From the NCBI GenBank assembly GCA_964524835.1, contig CAZGEG010000002.1, positions 1-64,000 of the forward strand: a stretch of DNA of 64,000 nucleotides. Reading direction: 5' to 3'. Below, piece by piece: positions 51,431-59,393 of this stretch. The position numbers were made by a program, and so were the translations under genes. Position 1 is the first letter of the stretch, and each line of letters begins with the position of its first letter. This stretch comes from JACRCG01 sp964524835. GTDB lineage: Bacteria; Desulfobacterota; Desulfuromonadia; Geobacterales; Pseudopelobacteraceae. The notes under the pieces are model-generated. The model saw nothing but the letters and a program-made list of their open reading frames with translations. It was not told the DNA's origin and ran no database searches.

Positions 51431-51751
51431 ATGAAAGAGAAAAAACTGCAAATCCGCAACAGCACCGCTGAATTCCTGATCTTCACCAAACAGGCGGGCG
51501 AAGGTACTATCGAGGTGCGCGTCGAGGATGAAACGGTCTGGTTGACACAGAAACTGATGGCCGTGCTGTTCGAAGTGTCTGTGCCGACGATCAATGAGCA
51601 CTTGGCCAATCTTTATGCTCAGGAAGAAATAGATAAAAGTTCAACTATTCGGAATTTCCGAACAGTTCAAAAAGAGGGTAATCGGGATGTGGCGAGGAAT
51701 GTGGATGGTGCCTATATGGGGTCGGACCAAGCTAACTTGCTGAAACTATGA
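51431..51751 (+). pseudogene. truncated RhuM-family gene
   Basis: The first 90 residues (MKEKKLQIRNSTAEFLIFTK; VRVEDETVWLTQKLMAVLFE; FRTVQKEGNRDVAR) match the N-terminus of RhuM-family proteins, which are normally about 300-350 residues. The next expected segment (a VDFYNLDMIISVGYR-type motif) is missing; the frame runs into repeat copy B and stops. The truncation coincides with the repeat boundary at 51718. Confidence 0.8.
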
Positions 51752-51813
51752 AACAAACAAGCCAAAATAGCGCCATTTACAGGCTTAAAGTCGCTTTTCA
51801 ACAGGCAAAAAGG
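51718..51813 (+). repeat. 100-bp repeat, copy B
   Basis: Shares GGGGTCGGACCAAGC (51718-51732) with copy A (51117-51131). A second similar block lies 53 bases in (CAGGCTTAAAGTCGCTTTTC versus AAGCCTTAGAAGCGTGTTTT in A, 54 bases in). The same spacing in both copies shows that they are diverged copies of one element, perhaps the end of a mobile element. Confidence 0.65.
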
Positions 51814-51903
51814 CAGTAACAAGAGGCCGCCTCTTCACCCCCATAAAATATTTTCTGTTAAAGAAAAGTTGACTAGTATTAAACTACCAGTTAATATTTG
51901 GTT

Positions 51904-52161
51904 ATGTTCACAATAAAATACAGCAAGCAAGCCATCAAGACAAAAGCGAAAATGCCAAAGGGCATTGCCGAGAAGGTTGACTCTGAATTGGAAATCATAG
52001 CCTCCAATCCGGCTGCATATCAAGGTGACTGGAAACCGCTGCAAGGCACTCCATTCTGGCGGTTGCGTGTGGGTGGCTGGCGTGTAATCTGCGAAATTGC
52101 ATACAACGAACTCATTGTCTACGTCCTGAAAATCGGATCGAGAGGAGATATCTACAAATGA
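51904..52161 (+). CDS. RelE/HigB-like toxin
   Basis: An 85-residue toxin with YSKQAIKTKAKMPKGIAEKV, then YQGDWKPLQGTPFWRLRVGG, WRVICEIAYNELIVYVL and GSRGDIYK, the RelE fold with conserved RLRVGGWRV. ATG 51904 is chosen over an upstream TTG; no strong ribosome-binding site is seen. It overlaps the antitoxin gene by four bases. The toxin-before-antitoxin order is HigBA-like. Confidence 0.85.
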   Translation: MFTIKYSKQAIKTKAKMPKGIAEKVDSELEIIASNPAAYQGDWKPLQGTPFWRLRVGGWRVICEIAYNELIVYVLKIGSRGDIYK

Positions 52162-52553
52162 ACGTTCAAATTATCGAACACAACGGCACGCCGGAATATG
52201 CGGTCATCCCCTTTGTCGAATGGCAGACAATTGTAGACCGGCTCGAAGAACTGGAAGACATAGCTGATGCCCGGATTATCTCAGCAGCTATTGCCTCCGG
52301 TGAAGAAACCTTCCCGGCTGAATTCAGTAAACGTCTTATCTCCGGCGAAACTCCGCTTAAAGTATGGCGAGAATATCGCGGTATGACGCTCGCCGCTTTG
52401 GGCAAACAGTGTGGAGTGTCAGCTGCAGCGCTATCGCAGATTGAAAACGGAAAACGCTCACCTAGCGTTGATCTCCTTGGCAAACTCTCCCGCGTCCTTG
52501 GGTGCGACATGGACGATCTGCACGAGATTGGCGATATGAAATTAGCTGCCTGA
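52158..52553 (+). CDS. XRE-family HTH antitoxin (HigA-like)
   Basis: A 131-residue antitoxin. The first 70 residues are a helical toxin-binding region (VEWQTIVDRLEELEDIADAR), and residues 72-125 an XRE helix-turn-helix (YRGMTLAALGKQCGVSAAAL, then SQIENGKRSPSVDLL). It is coupled to the toxin by ATGA. The antitoxin probably represses the operon. Confidence 0.88.
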   Translation: MNVQIIEHNGTPEYAVIPFVEWQTIVDRLEELEDIADARIISAAIASGEETFPAEFSKRLISGETPLKVWREYRGMTLAALGKQCGVSAAALSQIENGKRSPSVDLLGKLSRVLGCDMDDLHEIGDMKLAA

Positions 52554-52700
52554 TCATCCTCGTTTTTGATGAAAACCCCGACGCGGAACTGCTTTATTGC
52601 GTTATGGTGGATGCGAACGATCTGTTTTTCCGGGTAGAATCCCGCAGAAGGTGCATCGGCTCCAATCTGCCGATTTCATGAACTCCAAGGCGTTATTCGA

Positions 52701-53957
52701 TTGATAAAATTCCTCCACACCGCCGACATCCACCTCGGCAAAACATACCGCACCGCTGCCGATGAAGCCGAGCGCTACGAAGACTTCTTTCGTACGCTCG
52801 GCGGCATCGTGGCTGGCGCCATCACCGAACAGGTGGATTTCGTCCTGATCGGCGGCGACCTGTTCCACACCGGCCAGATACTCCCGCGCACCTTCGCCCG
52901 CACCATCGAAACCCTGCAGCCGCTGAAAGACGCCGGAATCCCCTGCATCGCCGTGGAGGGGAACCATGACTGGATCCACCGCCGCGACAGCATTTCGTGG
53001 ATGGAGGCGCTGTCACAGATGGGCTACATCCGCCTGCTGCGGCCGTCGCGCACCGAAAACGGCGGCTACCGCTTCGACACGTTCGATCCCGAAACCGGCG
53101 CCGGCGGACATATAGAGATCAAGGGGCTCAATATCTACGGGCTTGGCTACATCGGCACCCAGGCGGGCAATCATGTGGCGCGCATCTGCGAGGCGGTAAC
53201 GACGGAGAACAACCTGCTGCTGTTTCATGTGGGGGTCTGGACCTACTCGCCGGTGGAGATCGGTAACATGCAGCCGGACGAGGCGCTGCCGCTGGCGGAC
53301 AGGTTCGATTACGTGGCGCTGGGGCATGGGCACAAGCCTTACGTTGTCGCCACACCGGAAGGGCGCAACTACGCCTTCAATCCCGGCGCGCCGGAACGGG
53401 TCAATTTCGGTGAGGAGAAGTACGACAAGGGCTATCTGCTGGTCCGGGTGGAGGATGGCGCATACCGCCACGAGTTCCGCCCCACATCGCCGCGGCCGAT
53501 GCTGGTGGCCACGGTCAGCCTGGAGGGCGCCGAAAACGCCGATCAGGCCCTGGAGAGCTTCCGCAGCCAGATAGCTGAAAAACTTCCACGGACAGACGAC
53601 CGGCGCCGACCGCTGCTGGAGGTCCGGCTTACCGGCAGGGTAGGGTTCCATCCGTTCGAGCTGGGACGCGAGCGGCTGAGGCTGGCCCTGGAGGAGATCT
53701 GCACTCCGCTGCATGTGGAGATCAAGAACCACCTCTCGCTGGTGACCCGCAGCGGGGAAGGGGAGGAGGTCAAGCGCAGCCTGGCCGAGATCGAGCGGGA
53801 TGTGCTGGGGGAGCTGATCAGCGCCAGCAGCAGCTACAAGGAGCGCCGGGATGAGCTGGTCACCCTGGCGCTGGCCATCCGCGATCAGGTGATGAAGGGT
53901 GACGTGGAGGGGGAGGAGCTCATTGAACTTCTTTCGAATTCACCACTAAGTCACTAA
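52701..53957 (+). CDS. sbcD: SbcD-like DNA repair exonuclease subunit
   Basis: A 418-residue metallophosphoesterase: KFLHTADIHLG (3-13), GGDLFH, GNHDWI and ALGHGHKP contain the Mre11/SbcD metal ligands. It begins TTG 52701, which is supported because IKFLHTADIHLG is the normal SbcD N-terminus. The C-terminus ends SPLSH with the stop inside a dispersed repeat. The SbcC partner lies 525 bases downstream, separated by a GxxExxY gene, whereas sbcD-sbcC normally adjoin. SbcCD degrades hairpins and blocked ends. Confidence 0.92.
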   Translation: MIKFLHTADIHLGKTYRTAADEAERYEDFFRTLGGIVAGAITEQVDFVLIGGDLFHTGQILPRTFARTIETLQPLKDAGIPCIAVEGNHDWIHRRDSISWMEALSQMGYIRLLRPSRTENGGYRFDTFDPETGAGGHIEIKGLNIYGLGYIGTQAGNHVARICEAVTTENNLLLFHVGVWTYSPVEIGNMQPDEALPLADRFDYVALGHGHKPYVVATPEGRNYAFNPGAPERVNFGEEKYDKGYLLVRVEDGAYRHEFRPTSPRPMLVATVSLEGAENADQALESFRSQIAEKLPRTDDRRRPLLEVRLTGRVGFHPFELGRERLRLALEEICTPLHVEIKNHLSLVTRSGEGEEVKRSLAEIERDVLGELISASSSYKERRDELVTLALAIRDQVMKGDVEGEELIELLSNSPLSH

Positions 53958-54480
53958 GAACACGAAGTTTAATCAAATAAAAGAGATAAACCTCGGAATG
54001 ATTTTTCACCTGTTTTTTTACATGTTTTTCTTTGTGATCTTAGTGTCTTAGTGGTGAATATGGGGGGATATATGTATCACGAGGATGGAACCAGCCAAAT
54101 TATTGCAGCGGCGATCGAGGTTCATCGCATACTTGGTCCGGGACTACTTGAGTCAGCTTACGAAGAATGTCTTTGTCACGAGTTTGAACTTCGAGAATTA
54201 AACTATGAGCGCCAGAAGCTTCTTCCGGTTCAATACAAGGGTAAAACCCTCGATTGCGGCTATCGCCTGGACATCCTTGTTCAAGACAAGATTATACTTG
54301 AACTGAAATGTGTTGAAAAGTTGTTGCCGATCCATGAGGCCCAGTTACTGACCTACCTTCGTCTTTCGGGTATCAAAACGGGGCTCCTTATTAATTTTAC
54401 AACCCCATTGCTTAAAGACGGCATCAAACGTTTGAGTTTTTAGCCTTTCCTTAGTGTTCTTAGTGCCTTAGTGGTGAATA
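53939..54480. repeat. three ACTAAG-type repeats around the GxxExxY gene
   Basis: Copy 1 (53939-53967, TTCACCACTAAGTCACTAAG onward) is inverted relative to copy 2 (54030-54060, CTTAGTGTCTTAGTGGTGAA) and copy 3 (54450-54480, CTTAGTGCCTTAGTGGTGAA). Copies 2 and 3 are direct repeats flanking the GxxExxY gene exactly; copy 1 supplies the stop codon of sbcD and copy 3 ends at the sbcC start. The pattern suggests that the gene came in with the repeats. Confidence 0.85.
54072..54443 (+). CDS. GxxExxY protein (PD-(D/E)XK-like)
   Basis: A 123-residue protein of the GxxExxY family: GPGLLESAYEECL (the GLLESxY motif), then YRLDILVQDKIILELKCVEK giving the D...ExK pattern of PD-(D/E)XK nucleases, and LTYLRLSGIKTGLLINF at the end. 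Function is unknown; nuclease activity is inferred from the fold. ATG 54072 follows GGGGGG. It is located between two copies of the ACTAAG repeat and splits sbcD from sbcC. Confidence 0.87.
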   Translation: MYHEDGTSQIIAAAIEVHRILGPGLLESAYEECLCHEFELRELNYERQKLLPVQYKGKTLDCGYRLDILVQDKIILELKCVEKLLPIHEAQLLTYLRLSGIKTGLLINFTTPLLKDGIKRLSF

Positions 54481-54481
54481 A

Positions 54482-56917
54482 ATGCAGATCCTCTCGATAC
54501 ATCTCAAAAACATCAAGTCCCACCGCGACACGGAGCTTTCCTTTTCCGCCGGGATCAATGTCCTCTCCGGCCCCAACGGCGCCGGCAAGAGCACGATCTT
54601 CGAGGCGATCGGCTATGCCCTGTTCGGCGTGGACGCCAAGGACTTCGTTTCCAACGTGGACCGCTTTCTCTCCATCGGCAGCAAGAAGGGGGAGATCAGC
54701 GTGGTCTTCCGTGCCGATGACGGCGAAACCTGGCGGGTGAGCCGGACCGTGGGGGCCGGGGCCAAGTGGCTGCTGGCACGGGAGGTCGGCGGCAGCTTCG
54801 AGGTGGAGGATCATGCCCGCATGGAGGAGACCGAGGCGCGGGTGACTGAGATACTCGGCCTGGCCAACGGGCGTCCGCTGGCGGAACAGTTCAAGCTGGT
54901 GATCGGCCCCTTCCAGAACGACTTTCTGGGGCCGTTCGTCATCAGGCAGGCCACCAAGCGGCAGGAGGCCTTTGACGAGATCCTCGGCATCGACGCCTGG
55001 CGGAAGACCTACAAGGGAACCAGCGGCCTGATTTCGGCGGTACAGGAGCGGATGAAGGTGCTGGCGGCCGAAGTGGCGGGCAAGCAGGAGCAGGTGGCCG
55101 TGCTGCCCGGCAGGAGTGCCGAGCTGGCGGCAGGCAGAAGCGAACTGGCACTCCGTCACGGGGGGCTGAAGGAGAAGGAAGGAGCGCTTGTTGCCCTGGA
55201 TGCGCGGCTGGTTGAGCTGGAGTCACGGGAAAAGCTGATTGCCGCCCTGGCCACCGAGGTGCAGCTGCTGGAGAACCGCATCACGGACGGCAGCGCCAAG
55301 ACCGCCGAGCAGCAGCAGAGGGTTGCGGAAAGTCAGACCGCCCTGAAAATCGTGGAGGAGTCCCGACCCGGCAAGGAGGCCTTCGACAAGGTTGAGGCGC
55401 AGCTGGCCGAACTGCGGCAGAAGGAACAGCAGCGGCGGGTTGTCGAACAGGAAATTACCGGCCTGGAAAAGGAGTCGCTGCGGTTGTCCCAGCTGCTGGA
55501 GCATGAGCGCGCCGAGGTCGGCAAGAGCGGCAAACAACTGGATGAAGAACAGGAGAAGCTGAACGCCGCCCGCGCCGGACTGCAGCCGGACCCGCAGCGT
55601 GCCGCACTGGCCGCCCGTCTGCCGGAACTGCGCAGAGAGCTTGAGACGCAGCGGGGAGAGCGCGCCCTGTTGGAAGGCCGCCGGGAAAGCCTGCTGGAGG
55701 GGAAGGAGAAGCTGGCCGGGGGGATCTGTCCTTTCTTTCAGGAAGAGTGCCGCAACATTGCCGGTTCCGCGCCCCGCGATGTCTTCAGCAGCCGCATAAA
55801 AGAGCAGGAACACCAGGCGTCTGAACTGGACGAACAGGTCAAAAAACTTGCTCTTACGCTTAAGGATTCGGAGGATGCCGACAAGGAGCTGAACAGCCGC
55901 GCGATACGCCTGCAGGAGCTGGAGAAGCAGGCGACGAGCCTGGAGGAGCGCCGCATAAGGAACCGGGAGCGGGCGGACGGGGTGAAGACGATAGCACAAC
56001 AGCAGGTCGGGGCGGCCGCTCTGGTGGAGGCCCGCAGAGCCGATCTGAAGGCCTTCGCAGAACTGGATGCGGCGATCGCCCGGGCCGAACAGGAACGGCT
56101 GCAGCATCAGCCGGCCAGGGATGCCTATACCGCCAACCTGAATGTCGCCCGGGATTTCGATGCTCGCTCCCTGCAGCTGCAGAAGATGCAGCATCTGCTG
56201 GAAGAACTGACGGGAGAGATCAAGACTAAACGGGCGGAACTGGATGAGAAAAGAGGCGGTTTTCAGCCGGAACTGCTCCAGCTGAGTCGTCAGGAAAAGG
56301 AAGGGCTGCTTGCCGATACGGCCACCCTGCGCCAGCAGATCATCGACCTTGGCCGCAATGCCGAACGGCTGGAGGCTGAAATAGCCCATCTCAACAAGGT
56401 ACAGGCGGAAATCGAGGACAAACAGGCCGAGATCGGGAACTTCGTGGAGAAGGAAAAGCTGGTCAAGTTTCTGCGCAACCAGCTCTTCAAAAATGTGTCC
56501 ACCCAGCTTTCGGAACGTTTCCGCGAGGAGATCACTCTGCGGGCCGACCGCATCTACCGGACGATTTCAGAAACGGATGAAGAGCTGTACTGGGGGGACA
56601 ATTACCAGATTGTCCTCAGGGATATGCAGGAGGGCGCGATGCGGGAACGGAGCGACGACCAGCTGTCCGGCGGCCAGATGATGAGTGCGGTAGTGGCCCT
56701 GCGGCTGGCGCTGCTGCAGACCATCGGGGCGCGGGTGGCGTTCTTCGACGAGCCGACCTCCAACCTGGATGCCGCCCGGCGGGAGAACCTGGCCCATGCC
56801 TTCCGCGCCATCGATGTGGGACGGGAAGAGGTGACCGAACATTGGTACGACCAGCTCTTCCTGATCAGCCACGATGTCGCCTTCACCGAGATAACCGACA
56901 AGGTTCTGGAGTTGTGA
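54482..56917 (+). CDS. sbcC: SbcC-like SMC/Rad50 ATPase
   Basis: An 811-residue ATPase with Walker A GPNGAGKST (about 30-38), long coiled-coil arms, a hook with CPFFQEEC (C416 and C423) in place of the usual CxxC, the ABC signature LSGGQMM (about 727) and Walker B VAFFDEPTSNLD (about 753-764). It pairs with SbcD to process hairpin and protein-blocked DNA ends. The start ATG 54482 directly follows repeat copy 3, so its ribosome-binding region comes from the repeat (GGTGAATAA, weak). Confidence 0.93.
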   Translation: MQILSIHLKNIKSHRDTELSFSAGINVLSGPNGAGKSTIFEAIGYALFGVDAKDFVSNVDRFLSIGSKKGEISVVFRADDGETWRVSRTVGAGAKWLLAREVGGSFEVEDHARMEETEARVTEILGLANGRPLAEQFKLVIGPFQNDFLGPFVIRQATKRQEAFDEILGIDAWRKTYKGTSGLISAVQERMKVLAAEVAGKQEQVAVLPGRSAELAAGRSELALRHGGLKEKEGALVALDARLVELESREKLIAALATEVQLLENRITDGSAKTAEQQQRVAESQTALKIVEESRPGKEAFDKVEAQLAELRQKEQQRRVVEQEITGLEKESLRLSQLLEHERAEVGKSGKQLDEEQEKLNAARAGLQPDPQRAALAARLPELRRELETQRGERALLEGRRESLLEGKEKLAGGICPFFQEECRNIAGSAPRDVFSSRIKEQEHQASELDEQVKKLALTLKDSEDADKELNSRAIRLQELEKQATSLEERRIRNRERADGVKTIAQQQVGAAALVEARRADLKAFAELDAAIARAEQERLQHQPARDAYTANLNVARDFDARSLQLQKMQHLLEELTGEIKTKRAELDEKRGGFQPELLQLSRQEKEGLLADTATLRQQIIDLGRNAERLEAEIAHLNKVQAEIEDKQAEIGNFVEKEKLVKFLRNQLFKNVSTQLSERFREEITLRADRIYRTISETDEELYWGDNYQIVLRDMQEGAMRERSDDQLSGGQMMSAVVALRLALLQTIGARVAFFDEPTSNLDAARRENLAHAFRAIDVGREEVTEHWYDQLFLISHDVAFTEITDKVLEL

Positions 56918-57057
56918 CCGGCGTATGTTGCGAAGCCGGGTACATACTTCATAAGCTTACCTCCGTTTTTTACATCTGAGTCCTTGACGCCTTGCTGCAA
57001 TTCCCGCAGAGTGCCGGTTCCACGAGTCTGTCACTCCAATCCACCTGATAGGTTTTT

Positions 57058-57639
57058 ATGAATTTCAAGACTCTCCTTGCCGCATCGCTGCTGCCGCTCC
57101 TCCTGTCGGCCCTCTCTCCCCTCTGCGCCGAACCTCTCCCGACGGTTCAACCTGTCAGTCCGGACGCCGTCACTGCTGATGCAACGGTGTCGTATTCTGT
57201 GGAGATCAGCATCAGTCGCAATCTGTTGACGCTCTACGAGAAAAAGGGGGATGCGGAGCAGGCTCCCGTTGCTGAATATCCGGTGGGCACCGCCGTCAGG
57301 GGGCTCAAAACCTATCCGCTCGGGACCGGCCGGGTGACCGGCATCTACTTCAACCCCTGGTGGTATCCCACGCCGTATTCCCGGCAGGTATTTCGGGAAC
57401 GGGGGATCGAGATCCCAGCGGCGGTTCCTCCCGGTGACCCGCTGAATTACATGGGGCCGTTCAAGATCGCCCTGTCTCATCGGACGGGTAAGGGGGCCAT
57501 TTACCGGATTCATGGCAACAACAACCCGAAGCGGGTCGGACGGCGTGTGACGGGGGGCTGTTTTGTGATGGACAATGCGGACGGTCTGGCGCTGGCGCGC
57601 AGGATCAGGGTCGGCACCGAAGTGAACATAGTACCGTAA
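57058..57639 (+). CDS. L,D-transpeptidase (YkuD)
   Basis: A 193-residue exported protein: signal peptide to about residue 24 (LSALSPLCAE), then a YkuD domain with ISRNLLTLYEKKG, YPLGTGRVTG and the active-site region IHGNNNPKRVGRRVTGGCFV. The catalytic Cys is present, but the usual SxGC reads TGGC, and the His of IHG is kept. YkuD enzymes make 3-3 crosslinks in peptidoglycan or attach lipoproteins to it. It converges with the regulator gene at 57675. Confidence 0.9.
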   Translation: MNFKTLLAASLLPLLLSALSPLCAEPLPTVQPVSPDAVTADATVSYSVEISISRNLLTLYEKKGDAEQAPVAEYPVGTAVRGLKTYPLGTGRVTGIYFNPWWYPTPYSRQVFRERGIEIPAAVPPGDPLNYMGPFKIALSHRTGKGAIYRIHGNNNPKRVGRRVTGGCFVMDNADGLALARRIRVGTEVNIVP

Positions 57640-57674
57640 GACCAGCGCGACAGTGCGGTGCGGGAATGCCCGGT

Positions 57675-59393
57675 TTACTCGGCCAAACCATCCGCCAGCT
57701 GCCGGTAGACCGTCATGCGGCTGATGCCGAGCAGTCGGGCAGCGCCGGCCTTGTTGCCGTCAGATGCGGCCAGTGCTTCTGCAAGGGATAGTTTGGGTGT
57801 GGGTGCTGTTGGCCCGGGTGCAGTTTTTTTCAGGATAGTGCCGGGCAGCGTCACACACCCCAGCAGATCGTGAGGCAGATCGCTAATGGCAATAATGGTG
57901 GTTTTGCTGAGGATGCAGGCGTGTTCGATGGCATGCTGCAACTCGCGAACGTTGCCGGGCCAGCTGTATGAGCGGAAGAGGTTCATTACGTCGTCCGAGA
58001 CGTCGGTGACCTTTTTGGAGAGTTTGCTGTTGAATCGGGAAATAAAGTGTGCAACCAGCAGTCCAAAATCGTCAGCGCGTTCCCGCAATGGCGGCAGGTC
58101 AAGGCGAACAACATTCAGGCGATAATACAGGTCCTGGCGGAAGGTTCCCCGGCTGACCATATCCGCCAGGTTCTTGTTGGAGGCGGCAATGATGCGCACA
58201 TCCACCTTGATCGGGGTGGAATCTCCCACACGCTCGAATTCGCTTTCCTGCAGCACCCGCAACAGCCGCATCTGGATTGCCGGCGAGATGTCACCGATTT
58301 CGTCGAGAAAGAGCGTGCCGCCATGCGCCTTCTGAAAACGCCCGATTTTATCGGAAATTGCGCCGGTAAAGGCTCCGCGTATATGGCCGAACAGCTCGCT
58401 TTCCAGGAGATGTTCCGACAGGGCCGAACAGTTGACCTTCACATACGGGCCTCGCGAGCGTACTCCACTGCCATGCAGCGCCGCTGCAACCAGCTCCTTT
58501 CCGGTGCCGCTCTCGCCGTTGATCAGGACGGTGGTGGGAACGCCCGCCAGCGACTCGATCAGGCCGTAGACCCGCTGCATCACGTGAGAAGCGCCGATTA
58601 TGCCGTGAAAGCTCCCGCGCCTCTGAAGCGACCGTTCCAGCTCAACCAGCTCTGTTTCATCCCGGATAACCGCCACCGCTCCGTTTATGGAACCGTCGGA
58701 TTTGGTCACCGGTGTCGCTGTCACGCTGACAATGCGCGTATTGCCGGAGGGGGTGCGGCATTCGATGCGCCGGAGTTCCCGGGGGGAATTGCACCGGAGT
58801 GTTTCCAGCAGGGCTTTCCGGCATTCGCCGCTGCATCCCAGAGCAATATCGGCGGCATTGTCTCCAACCAGGTCGGGGCGGTATCCGCAGATCCGTTCTG
58901 CCGTCGCATTGAACTGCGCCAGCCGCCCGTCACGGTCGATCATGACTATGCTGTCGGTGACCGTCCGGAAAATGGCATCCAGGTTGGCACGGTTCCGTTC
59001 CCGTTCGTCACGCAGCGCTTTAATGCTCAGGGCATGGCGTGTTATCGCGATCAGCGTTTCGTATCTCACCGGTTTGGTGATGTAATCAAGCGCCCCTAGT
59101 CGCACCGCTTCGGCCGCCGACTCGACCTGCGGATAGCCGGTGAACATGACCACCTGCGTTGACGGGGATATTGTCTTTATATCCCGCAGCAGATCGATGC
59201 CGCTCTCACCGGCCAGCATGATATCCAGGAAAGCCAGGTCGTAGTGAACCGTCTGTAGGGAGGCAATGGCCTCGACACGGCCGGCGGCGACATCAACCGC
59301 AAACCCCTCCTTTTTCAGGAGGCGTCCCAGGGTAAAGCGGATTCCCTCCTCATCATCGACAAGCAGTATGTGGTAGTTTACCGGATCTTTCAT
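57675..59393 (-). CDS. NtrC-family response regulator with PAS domain
   Basis: A 572-residue regulator: receiver (about 5-122; LLVDDEEG, LAFLDIMLAGESG, TKPVR), a PAS domain (about 135-245), a sigma-54 AAA+ domain (about 260-490; Walker A GESGTGKE, GAFTGA loop, Walker B GGTLFLDEIGD) and a Fis-type HTH (SDGNKAGAARLLGISRMTVY). It starts one base into the stop of the kinase gene (TAATG), so the two-component pair is co-translated. Confidence 0.94.
   Translation of the reverse strand: MKDPVNYHILLVDDEEGIRFTLGRLLKKEGFAVDVAAGRVEAIASLQTVHYDLAFLDIMLAGESGIDLLRDIKTISPSTQVVMFTGYPQVESAAEAVRLGALDYITKPVRYETLIAITRHALSIKALRDERERNRANLDAIFRTVTDSIVMIDRDGRLAQFNATAERICGYRPDLVGDNAADIALGCSGECRKALLETLRCNSPRELRRIECRTPSGNTRIVSVTATPVTKSDGSINGAVAVIRDETELVELERSLQRRGSFHGIIGASHVMQRVYGLIESLAGVPTTVLINGESGTGKELVAAALHGSGVRSRGPYVKVNCSALSEHLLESELFGHIRGAFTGAISDKIGRFQKAHGGTLFLDEIGDISPAIQMRLLRVLQESEFERVGDSTPIKVDVRIIAASNKNLADMVSRGTFRQDLYYRLNVVRLDLPPLRERADDFGLLVAHFISRFNSKLSKKVTDVSDDVMNLFRSYSWPGNVRELQHAIEHACILSKTTIIAISDLPHDLLGCVTLPGTILKKTAPGPTAPTPKLSLAEALAASDGNKAGAARLLGISRMTVYRQLADGLAE

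Noticed and set aside
55223..56389. 388-codon antisense frame over sbcC
   Set aside because: Shadow of the Leu/Glu/Gln-rich coiled coil of SbcC; no family features.
58047..59099. 350-codon plus-strand frame over the NtrC-type regulator
   Set aside because: Antisense shadow; the minus-strand gene has complete receiver, AAA+ and HTH motifs.
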